A stretch of 64,000 nt of DNA from Distichodus sexfasciatus (GCA_032718565.1 JAVGVS010000004.1:7427029-7491028), one strand, 5' to 3'; counted from the first letter of the stretch, positions 49,906-62,880 are shown. Notes: a model not told the origin generated them from the letters alone. Program-made: numbers and translations.

Positions 49906-50621
49906 GATAGTGCCATGTCAATCACAGCTCTCTCAACACATACATACACGCTACAACCAAGTGTACTTTGAATAACAGGCCTTAGACACATACTGTTGTA
50001 CTCTGCTCAGGGTCTCCCTAATGGTTTCTAGGGAGACCCTAAATCTAGCGAAAAGTTTTAGTAGCAGTTTAAAGAGACCACCAAACAAGGAAAACCCTGA
50101 ATGAGCTAATATTTTGCACGAACACACATACAATAAAATGTGTGCAAGAGTTCGGCTTTGGTAGATTCTGTTTTTTACCCAAGAACAAATGTCAAATATG
50201 AAAACAATGGTGAATGTTGGAATCTTCACAAAAACGGCATAAGTGAGTTTTAACAACAAGTTCCTTCTTAAGAACAGTTGGTGAATGAGGCCAAGTATAC
50301 TTTAAGACAAACATGGCCGTGGTAACTAGGGCAGGGGGGCAAGTGACGGTGAGAAAGGGGCAGGACGTCCAGCAGTGGACGAGCGAAGAGTAACAGGGCG
50401 AAATTTATCTGTCCACACGTTATAGGTGGAAATCAATGGGCCCTGCTTAAACAAAGTGCAAAACAACACATCTGACCCACATCCACCCTGCTGACACACA
50501 CAAACGCACACCAGTATCAATCCTACTGACACACACACACCACGCACGGTATTCACATACAGCGTGCATTTATGATGCATGGTTTTTGCTGGTTTATGAC
50601 CAATAATAAAAACACAGTTAA

Positions 50622-50930
50622 TAGGGCAGGGCAATATGACCTCAAGTCAATATCACATTTTAAATCAATAATGAATAAACTATAATTCTGTTTTTTGTTG
50701 TAGTTTACCCTCTTAGTTCAAAGACAAGGTTTGGACTATAAATATACTACTAAAACAAGGGTTTTTTTTCTAATGAAAGTGTGCATATCTTTGTGGCATG
50801 CGGTGACAGTCTGGACAGGGCGGAGTCACATGACATGCAGTAATATATATGCTCTGAATGTTGGTTATTTAATTATTAAAATTGCTGTGCCACAACGCCT
50901 ATTTCTATTCATCACTGTGCAGTTGGTAAA
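50622..50930 (+). mobile_element. Fragment of a GGGCGATATGACC-type transposon
   Basis: The left end AGGGCAGGGCAATATGACCT resembles the complete copy at 57.04 kb. The interior shares TAGTTCAAAGACAAGGTTTG-like sequence. The right end was not found. Confidence 0.5.
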
Positions 50931-51204
50931 GCTCATCTTTCCCTGACTGGTGCTGGCCAAATTCTACTTGATTTATATATAGTTTCTATTCCCACAAAAT
51001 TTCAAGCGCTTGAATAAATCAGTTTTTTTTGTGGTGTTGTTTCCGACGTCTCTCCATCTCTGCGCAAACTGGCCTAATTTTAGTGAGATGACGAGACGGG
51101 AACGTGCTGAAAGCCGGGTTGGACAAAAAAGAAAGTCATGCTGGCCCTTTAAATGCCCGAGCGAACACATTGAGAACTTCCTGAGTGTGACGCCCCACTT
51201 CCCC

Positions 51205-51300
51205 CGCTCTGATTGGGCAAGGCGACTCCCCCCTCCCGCACACCTCCTGATTGGCTGCCGGTATCCAAGGGCTGGGCGGCGAGGTCTCTATAAATAAACC
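51205..51300 (+). promoter_or_regulatory. TATA/CCAAT/GC-box promoter-like block, plus strand
   Basis: Two GATTGG boxes (inverted CCAAT; 51211-51216 and 51249-51254), GGGCGG (51274-51279) and TATAAATA (51289-51296) occur in classic order for plus-strand initiation near 51.32 kb, antisense to dyrk1b. AATAAA follows about 170 bases later (51462-51467), so the block also resembles a retroelement LTR (U3-R-U5). No downstream coding region was recognised. Function unproven. Confidence 0.45.
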
Positions 51301-51438
51301 TGGTAGCTTGTGCTGTATCAGCAACCCTTCCCACAATGCCGCTCTCTCTCTCCCTCTCTCTTCCTCTTCCTCCCTCCCTCCCTCCCTCCGTTACCTGTCT
51401 TTGGTCACAGCGCTCACAGCAGTCTTGCCCCATACCAG

Positions 51439-51464
51439 ATTTGGGTGTTTTAAAACACCCAAAT
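51439..51464. other. Perfect 26-bp palindrome overlapping an AATAAA
   Basis: The half-site ATTTGGGTGTTTT is followed immediately by its exact complement, with no loop. The right half runs into AATAAA (51462-51467). It could form a hairpin in RNA or act as a dimer binding site. Confidence 0.8.
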
Positions 51465-52344
51465 AAAAGATGACAGACCTTCCATGGCACAATGCCATGT
51501 TTTATCGAAGTTGGTAAATATTTCGGAATTTTGGGAAGCTCCGGGAGCGATCAACAGGGCCGGACAAGCTCCCCCTGCCAAACCACCCCCACAGCAACCC
51601 CTCAACCCGCAGCACTGCCGATACAGCTGCCGGCCGCCAATCAGGGTGTCGCCATGGCAACAGACCAGCCCTCTCCCTGTCTCTAAGGCACAAGAAGAGA
51701 GGGTGGGTGCAGGGCGTGTGGGTAAAGAATAGCTGAACAGCCCCGCCTACGCTTCACCCCCACCCCCCCACCACCTCCAAACTGCCCCTACCCACCCGCC
51801 GTGTCCGCTCCGACCCCTGTCTCCATTCCCTGTTAGGGTAGCGGAGGTTGTGCTGCGACAGTGCCAAAGTTGGGCCGGGTCCCTTGCCGCATGCCGTGGC
51901 GGGCAGAGGAGGGTGGCACGCGAATGAGGTTATGAACTGATATGTACTGCGTAAAAGAGGTTTGAAACATATGATGAGAGGAATGGCACACACTCCTCTC
52001 AGCGCTGTAGGGTGTGGATTTTTAGATTTCCGAATGTGTTTGCATGTAACGCCAACGCTAATACAGCAGTGCGGTCGTGTCCATTAACATTAAGTAAGCG
52101 TAGCTGTCTTTTCCCACGGTCCCATCTTAAACATCAAACTCATTAGGTTCTGGGATTGAATTTTGCATCTGTCGGATTCTAAATGAAAACATCTAATACA
52201 GTAGGACATTTGACCAACTAGTGTATATTTCTGATAGTTAGCTCACTTCACCAGAGCGTAAGCACATAGCCGTAGCACAGTGAGTTTGCTTAACAAGCTA
52301 CTTTTTGAGTTATCTTCGTAGTAAGCATGTTAATTATTTCTTGG

Positions 52345-52660
52345 AGTGGTGGTGGCCAACAGGATTAGGGGGTTCAAATCACCAGTGTCAGTGTCTCAGA
52401 GAGACAAAGCCCTTTAGTTAGGAAACTGGAAATCATTGTGGATAAAATCATCTGATAAAATGTAAAATGGTAAGATTATCGCATATGAACCAAGAAGGTG
52501 GTGGGTTCAAATCCCAGCTCTACCAAGCACTACTACCGCTGGACCCCTGAGCAAGGGCCATAACCCAAGCTGCTCCAAGGAGACTGTCCCTGTAATTAGG
52601 AGTTGGAAGTCACAAGAGGTCTGCCATCTGCTAAATGCTGTAAATGTAAATGGTTTTAGG
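52345..52660 (+). repeat. tRNA-derived SINE-like repeats (family C), two adjacent pieces
   Basis: The second piece (about 52490-52660) reads GGTGGTGGGTTCAAATCCCA (box B-like), then CCTGAGCAAGGGCCATAACC and CTGCTAAATGCTGTAAATGT. A first, shorter head lies at about 52345-52410. Both are in plus orientation in the dyrk1b 5' intron. Confidence 0.6.
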
Positions 52661-53856
52661 TTCAAAGCCCAGCTCTATCCTACCTCAAGCACTACTAAAT
52701 ATACCATGGCATGTTGTAAATGTGTATCTAAGGTCAGGTAAGCTTCAGTACCCATGATTCTACGATAGTGGCAAAACCAACAAGTTCCACATCAAAGTAA
52801 GGAAGGTTAGATTAGCATGCAAGTCCCGAGTGACTTCCATTTCCTTCAGGGACTGGAGCAATTCCGGTGCACAATAATATATATGATATGATGATATACA
52901 ATATGACCTTTAAGTTAGAGCCTACCAGTGAGCAGCTGACGTGGGCACTGCCTGGAGATGGTACACGGTGGGCAAGGTGTCACCCTTCTTAGCAAATTTG
53001 AATCTGACGGGTAGGGACATTTCGGTACCCGCATATTCCAGCGCAACACACTTCTGCGCTTCGAAGTTTTTGACCTTCAGACACAGAGGTGAGTTGGAGG
53101 TCAGGGAGGACAGCACGGTCTCAAAACATCATGCCAATCAAGACTGTGCAGACTCCCCCTCAGGTCAGGTGCTAAATAAATAAGAGTTTTCATAAAACGG
53201 CACCAATTTTGAAGGCTCTAGTTTGGAAGGCGGAGGTACAGATGCTTCCCAATATAACAACCATTCGCATCCCATGCCAGCAAGTCTCTTTTCAGGCGAG
53301 TCGACCAGGGAGGGCGAGCGTCCCCTCCCTCAAAAAGCTCACCCAGCTGACCCACTCCGCTCAAAATTGGCTGCTAATTTGCGCTATTAGTCTGTGCTCT
53401 AGATGGAGGGAATTTCAGCTAATCTATGTTAGAAGGCGGTGGGGTGCTGAACCGTGTTCACCAGCGAAAACCCACTCTTGTTACACTGAACACCTACTTT
53501 TAACATCGTAATCAGATTCGATATCACATCAACAGATCGCCACGTGCCCGACGTGCCCCCACCCGGTGTGCCCACATGTGCCCGCGGCAGGGTTGGGGAG
53601 GGCGTCTCCGCTGGCATCATGGCGGCTCTACAATTCCTCGTTGGGTTTCACGTTGATTTAACGTTGCTTGATTTTCACTGTCAGTGCTAAACGAACTGGG
53701 TGCTAATGTTAACAAAGTTATCCTTATCCCACGTATTCTCATCTCTGTTGTCTCTTCTTCACCTTCTCACTCTTGTTCTCTTTGTCTGAAAGTCCACCAT
53801 GCTCCATTTCTTTGCAGACACCCACACACTTACTGCCAACTAGTCTGGACTGGGCT

Positions 53857-53880
53857 GTGTGTGTGTGTGTGTGTGTGTAT
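53857..53880. repeat. GT dinucleotide microsatellite
   Basis: About eleven GT units in the dyrk1b 5' intron. Confidence 0.9.
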
Positions 53881-53954
53881 GTGAGAAAGTGTACCATGTC
53901 TGAGTCTGACTCAAATGATTTTTTTTTTTTTTTACACATACACGCTTGGGATAT

Positions 53955-54195
53955 AATGGCACCTCGATTCAATGATCAACAAGTCCACAGCATCAATCCA
54001 AAATAAAAACATTGATCAGACATATTGTAACATCACTGTATACTGAACAGGGCTTTAGCGATTGGATACGATTGATTAATTCAGCATAATCGTGTCATTT
54101 CAATCGTTGGCTCCTGAATTCAATTAAATCAAAATCGTACAGTAAACTTTGAGATACTACATCTGATATTTCAGAAATCTTGAATCAATGTTATG
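53955..54195 (+). mobile_element. hAT MITE copy, TAGGGGTGTAA family
   Basis: Contains CTCGATTCAATGATCAACAA, CATCAATCCAAAATAAAAAC, TGTATACTGAACAGGGC and CGTTGGCTCCTGAATTCAAT in family order; ends are degraded. Confidence 0.65.
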
Positions 54196-54604
54196 AGCTT
54201 GTGGATCATTGAATTAACACTAATCTAAGTACCATCAGCTCTCATCTACAGTAAACCCCACCTTAGAGCAATTTTTTTGACAACAGTGCATTAACGCAAC
54301 CCAAATCCATACTAAACACCCCCATTAGCCCCTGCAACCCTGTTAGCACGTTTTAGCATTGGTGCGGCAGTGGCGTCCCTTTAAGGCCGGTCCAGAGCGC
54401 TGAGTCAGGCCCACTCTATTAATACGGGCCCATCTGGGTCGGCTACTCAAACAGTGTCACCGGTAAAGTGAGAAGAGGTGCGGGACATTAAAAATAAAAA
54501 TACCGCTCCTCGTAGATTGTATGACGAGCAACAGGTCCTCAGCAACAGGCCAAACGGATTCCACAAACAGCAGGTTGTTCAGTCGACGCTCAACAAGTAA
54601 CGTG

Positions 54605-54960
54605 TTACTAGGGTGTAAATCCAATGTATTGTATTGAAGAACTGATATCGGCAGATATCACAAAGTCTGCCTCGACACAATTTCGATTCAGGTCAGGAGC
54701 CAGTGATGGATAAGAGTCAATATCATGTGCTGATTTAAGACAATCACTCCCATTCGTATAAATGACCAAAACTCACTAAAATACCATTTGACATTTTTAT
54801 TCCTGAACTCAACCAGATATTTCAAAGAAAATAATAATAATCTCTTTTAATAAAAACAGAGCTCCTGTTCAAAATAAAATGGCATTGCAATCTGTATGAC
54901 GTGTGATCAATATTTATATTTATATGAATCGATGGATTGATGTGAATGACTTGTCTTTAA
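54605..54960 (-). mobile_element. hAT MITE copy, TAGGGGTGTAA family, reverse orientation
   Basis: Begins TACTAGGGTGTAAATCCAAT and continues with TCACAAAGTCTGCCTCGACA, AGGAGCCAGTGATGGATAAG and ACGTGTGATCAATATTTATA. The right terminal repeat is eroded. Confidence 0.7.
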
Positions 54961-55869
54961 GGCAGGTTCACTTTAAAGGGCCACTCCATCCAAATAAGCC
55001 AATGCTCTCTTCACTTCACACCTCCCAAACGGCTACCGTTGCTAAATAACTATACTAGTATTTGCTATAAAAGCAACTCGCTTTAGCTGTTGCCATGTCA
55101 GGTACCTAAAAACGATTGTACCAACACAAAACACATGCTAAGGTTGTGCCATTTGTGGGTAAACGTTTTAGCGCTCACATCCATCAGGGATATTTTTTCT
55201 AACGTGAGACTGCATATCTAGCCTTTGTGATTTTTCAATAACTGAAGGAAACATACAGATGTAGTGGCAGATTGGACGGGATGTAGTCATATGACAACGC
55301 TCGCTGGAGTGTGTTTTTAAGGGGACCGCAGATGAACATACACTGGGGAAAGTATTAACAGAATTTTTTTTAATGATCTCAACACCCATCATGGGCAAGA
55401 TTACATGGATTAGAGGTTCTGAATGTCCTAATAAGACCTAACAAGAACTACTGATGTAATAGAAAGGCATTCCCAAGTCCAGAAAAGGTTGACTTGGCAC
55501 GTTTTACACCCAGATACCCTTCCCAAACTAACTCCTCTCCATTTATCCAGGCTTGGTACTAAAAAATGACCTTTATTTTTTCCCCCCTACGATGCTTTCT
55601 GATTGGTTGCCAAACTGACATGTTTGACCATTTATGCCACTTTTTATTCTGATGAGCTCTGAAGCCTCTGCCTGTCTCCTCTAGAACCCAACATGCTTCT
55701 TTAATGGAAGACACAATAAAACCTTTTGAACCGATCACTACCACAACCCAAATAGCTCACTTTTCTCAAAAGGTAAAACATACTAAATGCTTAATGTGTT
55801 TTCCTTGTTAACACTGACTTGTGTGTGCAGCGTTGAATCAATAGTAAGAATGCACGGTGGGGTGTCTGT

Positions 55870-56072
55870 TAGGGGTGTAACATTGTACATTGATTCAACA
55901 GCCATCAAGCCCATACCACATATACTGCAACGTCCCTCATGTTAAACAGAGTCTGTTTTGTTAAAAGATAAGTTTTTATTTTAAGGAATAAAAATGTCAA
56001 ATTTCTACAAGGACAACGTCCACAACACACACACAAAAATTGTTGTAATCTGTGTAAATCGTTACACTCCTA
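55870..56072 (+). mobile_element. Short hAT MITE, TAGGGGTGTAA family
   Basis: Starts TAGGGGTGTAACATTGTACA and ends CGTTACACTCCTA. At about 203 bp it is an internally deleted copy. The flanking eight bases do not match. Confidence 0.7.
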
Positions 56073-56172
56073 CTGCTCATCACTGGTGTGGGATACCAGA
56101 TAACAAAATGGCAGCAAACTCGTCCTAACATTTTAAAGTCAAGATTGTGGCTCTGTTTCAGCAACACACACA

Positions 56173-56372
56173 AGAGCTGTGCGATGTGGCCTCAAAGCAA
56201 TACCATGATTAATTTAACTTTTACCTTGATTACAATTAATGATTAAGTATTAGGCTTTATGTGGTTTCAAAACAAACTAAAAACGCAAAACAAAAGAACT
56301 TCATTAACTGCAATCAGAGTCAAATGCTCCATTAATTGTGGCATTGATTTGAGGTCACATCGCCCATTCCTA
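56173..56372. mobile_element. Transposon with GGGCGATATGACC-type inverted ends, short copy
   Basis: Left end AGCTGTGCGATGTGGCCTCA and right end TTGAGGTCACATCGCCCATT are inverted repeats of each other with a few mismatches. About 0.2 kb, non-coding. Confidence 0.6.
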
Positions 56373-57041
56373 GTATCAGTCAGGCACTGAGACCAATTAA
56401 TTCAAATATTTGGTTTAGTGTCACATGTGTAAAATGAAAATTGTAGTTCACATTTATTCATTTAAGATAATTACCCCTTGACAAATGTGAGGGGCAAACC
56501 TCAAGCCAGAGGCAGCAGACAGGTTGCTTGAAAGGAAACTTCATTAAAGGCAGCTAATGTTTGATATAGTTTGCAAACGATCCGTCTGAAACACTTTATA
56601 AGAAATTATCTGAAGTTTACACTTCATTCATCTTTCATTGAATATATTCTTTCAATTAAAACTTATACAAACTACTAAGAGTAGGGAGCAATTCCAGTTC
56701 TCCTAAACCACTTTGAGAAGCTTTTTGCTGTTTTCTTAAACTGTTTAGATTGCTAATATAAATACAAGACTTTTTAGACATTTTATTTTTGGGCCAGATC
56801 GTTCCAAATTAAGCCTGACTGCAAATTTCAGGCGGGTCTCCCCAATACGCTGATGCTAACAACAATAAGAGAAACCTAATGGTGCACAAATGGTGGAGCA
56901 TCCCTTTAAGTGTTATCCTTAACTGTCGGACAGAGTTCAAAGTCCCCATTCCACCATCACACACAGACCTTTGCACCACATCATCTCAACCACTACAACT
57001 CAAAACTTTATGTGACCTGCAGTAGTTGCCTGTGTTGGCCT

Positions 57042-57563
57042 AGAGCTGGGCGATATGACCTCAAATCAATATCACGATTAACTGAACTTTTCACCAAGTC
57101 AAGAACAATTATCGATGAACTGATGATACTCATGAATTAATCCTACTGACACACATTCCCCCCCCCCTCATAGTTCACCAACAAGGTTTGCGCTGTAAAT
57201 AGGCTTAACTATTAATGCTGTATTAACAGAAAAATTATCAAAATATCCTACATGGGCAAGATTACGTCAGTTAGAGGTTTTGAATGACAGGACATGACTC
57301 TGTCCTATCCTCTCCGTTACTACATCTGTGTGTGGTTAGTTCAGTGATTTTAAAATCACAATGATGAACAGTCTTTCATTCGAAAACATAGACTATCCCA
57401 GCTTTAAGGTTGAATATATTCACAGTCCAAACTTTGTCAGTGAACTATAAGGGCAAAAACCCCAAATAAACCCCCACAAACAAAATAACTGTTCATTGAT
57501 CGTAATCAAGGTAAAATGATCAATTAATTGTAATACTGATTTGAGGTTACATCGCCCAGCCCT
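57042..57563. mobile_element. Non-autonomous DNA transposon with about 40-bp inverted ends
   Basis: Left end AGCTGGGCGATATGACCTCA and right end TTGAGGTTACATCGCCCAGC form a roughly 40-bp inverted repeat, continuing into ATCAATATCACGATTAA against TTAATTGTAATACTGAT. About 0.52 kb with no coding capacity. Fish hAT elements often have such ends, but no target duplication is clear here. Confidence 0.7.
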
Positions 57564-58149
57564 ACCAATAACTAACAGTGACCACATTAATTTTCAAACA
57601 TGCATGACTGAATTCTCATCATCAGTTTAGGTGTTGTCCAACTGGACTAGACTGGACTGGACAGGCCAAGTGCTTCAGATTTTCACCTTTGGACTAAGGG
57701 CTTGGGCACTGAACACAACAAGAGATCAGGGGAGAGGGAAGTGAGCAAAGTTCGTGGGACAGTGAGGTGATGTTTGCACACTGAGTCTTTAACACATTCC
57801 CACAAGCCATACTGCAGAATCACACACACAAGCACACCCCTGAAGAACCTCTGTTCCAGTTTTTGAAGATAAATAAAACCCACCCTGGTGTTTCTTTCAT
57901 TCTGCAAACACACACACAACAAACTAGAAATGCAATTATCACAACACTAATCAGTAGTCGAGAATTCTAGCATAAGCTGGAGGAAAATGTCTCATACTCA
58001 TACTAAGCTAAAACTTTCTAACTTAGAAAGCAATGACTGTTAAAAGTCAACGCAACAAAACTGAGTGGACCAAAAGACAGTAATATAACATCTAAAGAGA
58101 AATACTTGCTCAGTCCATTTAGGGAAACCATTTTGGAGAGGTTCATTGA

Positions 58150-58500
58150 TTACAAGGGTTTAATCACGATACAATATCAATTCAACAGATACAAGAGCTC
58201 GTAGAATGCTTATTTGATTGGATAGGATTAAGGACCCAGTAATCTACAGGACACAACATGATATGCTTTAACATAATCACTTCCATTTATATCAAATAAC
58301 AAAAACCCAACTAAAATACCATGTCATTTTTATTCCTGAGCTCAACTGGACTTCTCTTTTCATAAAAACCAGACCTCCAGTTCAGTATAAAGTTATGTTA
58401 CAGTGAGTTTAACGTCTGATCGATGTATACACTTTGGATTAATGCTACGGGCTCGCTGATCACTGAATCGAAGTATTAATGTAGCTTGGTTTTGTTACAC
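58150..58500 (-). mobile_element. hAT MITE copy, TAGGGGTGTAA family, reverse orientation
   Basis: Shows GGACCCAGTAATCTACAGGA, TAACATAATCACTTCCATTT, TCCTGAGCTCAACTGGACTT and GCTGATCACTGAATCGAAGT. Ends are eroded; borders approximate. Confidence 0.65.
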
Positions 58501-60009
58501 TGACTACCAAAAGTCCTAATCTCTGATCACTGACTGGACTGAAATGTGTATGGGCCTCATTTCTCTAAAATCTAGAACCCAGTTCCTGTTTGGATATGAA
58601 TAAGGGCAGCAGGCCTCGTGCCACGTGACTCGACTTTTACAATAAACATGGAACCCGAACCGGAGCTTTGCTGGTGCTCTGCAGCACCACAAGATTTTTA
58701 GGGATCTCGCTGGTCACTAGCTGTGGTGGCTATCTTTAAGACAGTTAGTCATGCCTCTAAAAACTCTGTTATGCGGACAGAGCGCTCGACACACCAGGCT
58801 GGAGGACAGAAATAGACAACAGGAGAGAAGTCGGTTGGATACACGGTTATAAATAACCTAACACAATAAGGAAATGGGGAACGAGTCGAAACAACTGTAA
58901 TTCCCACCTTTTAAAAGGAGTAACACTGAGGTCTTAGCACCAAAAAGAGAATTAAAACATGCCATTAAGACCTGAATTTAGGGCAGCGACAGTTTAGGCT
59001 CAAAGGAAGCGATCGATCTATAACAGAGAAAGCTATAAACCAAGAAGTGCTAACGTGGCCATCAACTGCTGATGTCACTCATCAAAACTAAGCAGTTAAT
59101 GTTGCTCCAGTAGTGACCCTAACACAACTGCTGATGGATAAAGAGAGGGTTCTCGATTACTTCTGAGGTTACGATCCAAGGTGCAAGGTGGAAGTCATCA
59201 TGCTTGGATCTAGTCCAAACATTACACTGTCAAATCTGTAGATAGCTTGTTTGGAAACCTTGGTGAAAAGGGCCAATTAACCAATTATACCTTAATTGCA
59301 TTAACAGAGTTAAATACCTGACCGATCATTAAGTCCATTAAGAAGAAAGTGAGAATTAAAAATGCAAGTGGAAAAGGCTGGAAAATCAGTAAATAACTTT
59401 GAAAAGAGCCTCAGAACTTCAATGGAAACTAATGCATCCAAGGAAGACTCAATCTTGAGAAAGAAAGTCTTACAAAACAAATCCATTTGATTGGTACAAA
59501 CATTACAATGTGTAAACTAAAAGAAACTATCAGAAACAGACTATGCTGGCAATTCTTGCTTTACTGTCTAATGCCAGTTACATACCAGTTACATAAGGCA
59601 AGTTTATAGCTTTGGAACAGTGTGACTTTGTTTTACTGTAATGCACAGGTGGCCATATAACTGGACAGAGGTTTAAGACTCATTTTTGCATGTTCACTTA
59701 TGAAAATGGCTTTGACAGCTTGTTCACAAGCAATTAAAAAAATTCCCCCCCAAAAAAATCAAGACAACAAAAGCGTTGCAAAAAGAGACAACATACCTAA
59801 GATAACAGCAGCAATGTGGTTTTAAATCAAAAACCTAATCAAGATCCTAAATACACACCCTAAACCTGGTTTAAAATGAGCACAGGCTTATTTTTTTCAG
59901 GCAGTAGCGCTCGCTGTGCTGGAGCTCGGTGTTCTTCTGCGCTCTAATATTCCCAGCAACAGGACCATCATCACTGTGAGCTCACAGTACAGCGCGAGCA
60001 TGCGCGCTA

Positions 60010-60037
60010 ACACACACACACACACACACACACACAG
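60010..60037. repeat. CA dinucleotide microsatellite
   Basis: About thirteen CA units directly after a CpG-rich AGCGCGAGCATGCGCGC segment. Confidence 0.9.
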
Positions 60038-62339
60038 TAGAATCTCTGCAGCAGTGTATAAGCATTCCCATGATTGTCTAAAGGAGCAAAGCTAAAACAA
60101 TGCCAGGAAAAGGAACACATAAGTCTACAGGGGTCTCTAAAGTGTGTGAAATAATTGGCCAATCCACATCCGATGCAGATGCACACAAAAAACTTAAACC
60201 CCCACAAACCACAAGCACAGCCCCCCCACTCTTAAAAATAGTGATTCTGCCAACATCCACAGCACTTATGTAACTCGCAAATACACAAACATTTTGAAAC
60301 ACCGGAAGCCACAAACATCTCCAATAAACAACAGTGTGACCCAGTTTGCCACAGTCTGAACTGTACTGTTTTTCCACCCAAATTGTCCACAACTGACAGC
60401 GTAGATTGCAGGCTTTGAACACATAGCAGAATATCACAATGGTAAAGATCCAATCAAAAGCGAAAAGAAAGTCGGTCATTCCGGGAATCCCCCTTTGCGT
60501 AGTTACGTCATCGCTGCGCTGTCTGTTTGTATAAATTACTAAACTGTGATTGTATGTATTGTTGCTGACGTTATCGTTTGGAGAACGTAATCAATACATT
60601 TTAGAATTATGGGATTTTTTTTAAATCACACCACAAAGGAATCTCTCACTGACAAGTCATTTGAGTGCCAAATTCTGAAACTACAACAGCAACACTTTTC
60701 GAATTACACCATTGGTTTACTTCACTTGTCATTATCCGTGAGCCAAAGATGAGCCTCAAACTCATCTCTTTTTGGATGTGCCACAAGTTTCCACAACTAA
60801 AATGAACAAAATGCCACTTGACTGTAACCCACACTGTGTCCAAACCCAAGCTTACGTAAGTTTAAGCCCAGCATCACTACAAATGTCTCATTCAAGGAGA
60901 GGGCCCAAATGCTCAGGTAGATATTTCATGGATGCAAAGAGCGTACTAACTTTTCGACGGCTTCCGCAGCAGGTGAGACTGTGGTAGGTATCGACTCTGG
61001 TCTGGGTTGCCAATCCAGGATTCGGTCGATAGGTTTGCGACCATTCTGTTAGAAGGCTGTGGCTTCTCCTCCACGGATGAAGTGATCACCATCGGAAATG
61101 CTTGTGTGTTGGGCCGCGATCTTCAAAGAATTACATCAATTACATCAAGTCTTTTGTTTTGTTCCTCTCTCTCCTTGTAGGGAAGGGGGTGCTCAAAAAA
61201 TCACTTTGGAAAAAGTTGTTGACATCAAGTACAAGATAATCCGTTCCACATGCTTCAGTGAATCTTCAATCGAGAACGGTTACATCCAATCCAAAAAAAA
61301 ACACAAAATAACAGGCAAGTTACACGTAGTGGGTGTTAAACGCAAGTCAACCACGAAAAAATACTTCTCGATCGCTAGCAAAATCCTGAAGTGACAAGAC
61401 CGACGAACGAAAAAGGCACCGTTACTTTTCAACACTGGTTGACTATGTCCTTAATATTATTTCCCTTTATTACCGTGTATCTAAGGCAATGGATTGGGTT
61501 TCAGGCAACAACAACTGACTTTAAGCATTAAAAAATATAATATAGATATTCAAACTACGAATCTGCAATATAGCTCTGTATTTTATATATATACTCTGTT
61601 ATATAGATTTCTCTCTTTTTTATATATGGGGATGAAACTATTTGGTTACTAAAGTTTGCTTTGCTTGTAGTTCCATTGTCCTCAGACACTGAGAAGATTC
61701 CACTCAGTTGGATACTGACAAGTTTGGAAGGGGGGTGGGAGAAAGCTGGAGGGCACAAAAAGCCAGGCTGGAATTATGGTGTCCCACTTCAGTCTTCCAG
61801 TCCGGATCCGTCAGGGGCTGACGTGTGGGACCGGAGCTAAACGTGCTCGTGCTGGTGGCCTGAGGGTGGTGGTGGGGGTGAGGGGCTCTTCATTTCCAAC
61901 ACCATTTACCCCATCACTAGGGCTAAAAATAGCGGGACCTTCTTGGATTTCGGCTGCGTATCCTACAGTGGACTAGCCAGTCAAAAAAGGGGGGGAGACA
62001 GGGCAGCAGGTGCAGGAAGATGGCTCTCTGCCCCCGCTGTCCGGGGCTATTTAACCTTGTCCTTTAATCCTGATTGGGGAGGGAAGGGGCAGTAATGACA
62101 GGGAAGGGGTAAGGGGGGCAAAGGGTCGCTCGTGGACAAAATCCCACAGAGAAAACAAATGACGTTGGTGTAGCAAATCACGACGACCAAGTCCCAAAAA
62201 GTGCTGCTGTTGGAGTGCAAGTTTATAGACTATATGCACCAACAAATAAAATATTCTTCCGTTTAGAGCAGATGTGGTTTGCACTCCTGGAGTTTGACAG
62301 CGTTTATTGGAACACAGCCTGCCTTCCCCGCGCACCTAC

Positions 62340-62880
62340 CTACACGTACGAGTTTCCTCTCCGAAAAGTTCCTAAAAGTTAACGTAACCTCGTCACCGCC
62401 TTCCAGAGTCGGCGACGTAAGCTGGGAAAGCGTCCGATGTCAGATCGATCTCCGTTAAGCGATAATCGATAGACGCGAGGCAAAAGAACTGCTGAGTGGA
62501 AAAACTCCGTCCGTCCTCACACTCCTCCCTCTCTGTTCCGTTGCTTTTTCCTCTCCGTTTTTTTCCGCGTCACTTTGCGCCGAACTCCGGGTCCGCTTCT
62601 TCTTTCATTCAAAACAAAAAACCCTGCTCGTATCTTCTTCTCCTCTCTCACCAACGTGTATTGTTTGGTTTTCTCCTCCGCCGAGATCGTTTCCTGCACG
62701 GCCAGCTTGAAGTCGCACTCCCCGCTTTCCCGTTATTATTCCTTGTTGCCTGGCGTCTCTGGCCGGCACCAAAGCCACGCCCTGTGCCGAGGAACGAACC
62801 ATCTGCGTCGGAAGCGCGGGGGGAGGAGGGGGGAATAGAAGGGAGGGAGACAGCTCCACACGCCTCAGCGTTTCAAACAC
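62340..62880 (-). promoter_or_regulatory. CpG-rich candidate first exon and promoter of dyrk1b
   Basis: A GC- and CpG-rich block whose minus-strand reading ends in a perfect donor (CGTGTAG then GTAGGTG, exon end at 62340). This makes it a plausible non-coding first exon feeding the dyrk1b coding exon at 49034. No open frame of note occurs, consistent with 5' UTR. The transcription start was not located. Confidence 0.45.

Larger units (their letters stand above)
49035..62339 (-). other. Large 5' intron(s) of dyrk1b
   Basis: This is the stretch between the acceptor of the first coding exon (GGGTTAG, ending at 49035) and a candidate first-exon donor at 62340. It holds SINE- and hAT-type repeats, dinucleotide repeats and a promoter-like block at 51.2-51.5 kb. 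Several GC-richer patches (53.5-53.65, 54.36-54.5, 59.9-60.0 kb) could be alternative first exons, but none could be proven. No other coding gene could be supported. Confidence 0.45.

Noticed and set aside
52922..53116. 64-residue minus-strand frame with a protein-like stretch (VKNFEAQKCVALEYAG)
   Set aside because: It lacks convincing splice sites and partner exons and I recognise no family. Possibly a repeat-derived fragment.
53429..53620. Minus-strand frame starting MMPAETPSPTLPRAHVG as an alternative dyrk1b N-terminus
   Set aside because: No similarity to known DYRK1 N-termini and no donor in the right phase was evident; only the GC-rich composition suggested it.
60078..60479. 133-residue minus-strand open frame with Cys and Trp-rich sequence
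   Set aside because: A second frame is also open across it, there are no splice sites or family match I can name, and it sits in repeat-rich DNA. It may be a decayed transposon protein; not enough support for a gene.
61098..61394. Lysine-rich 98-residue plus-strand open frame
   Set aside because: No recognisable domain, no promoter or splice context; composition could be chance in AT-rich DNA.
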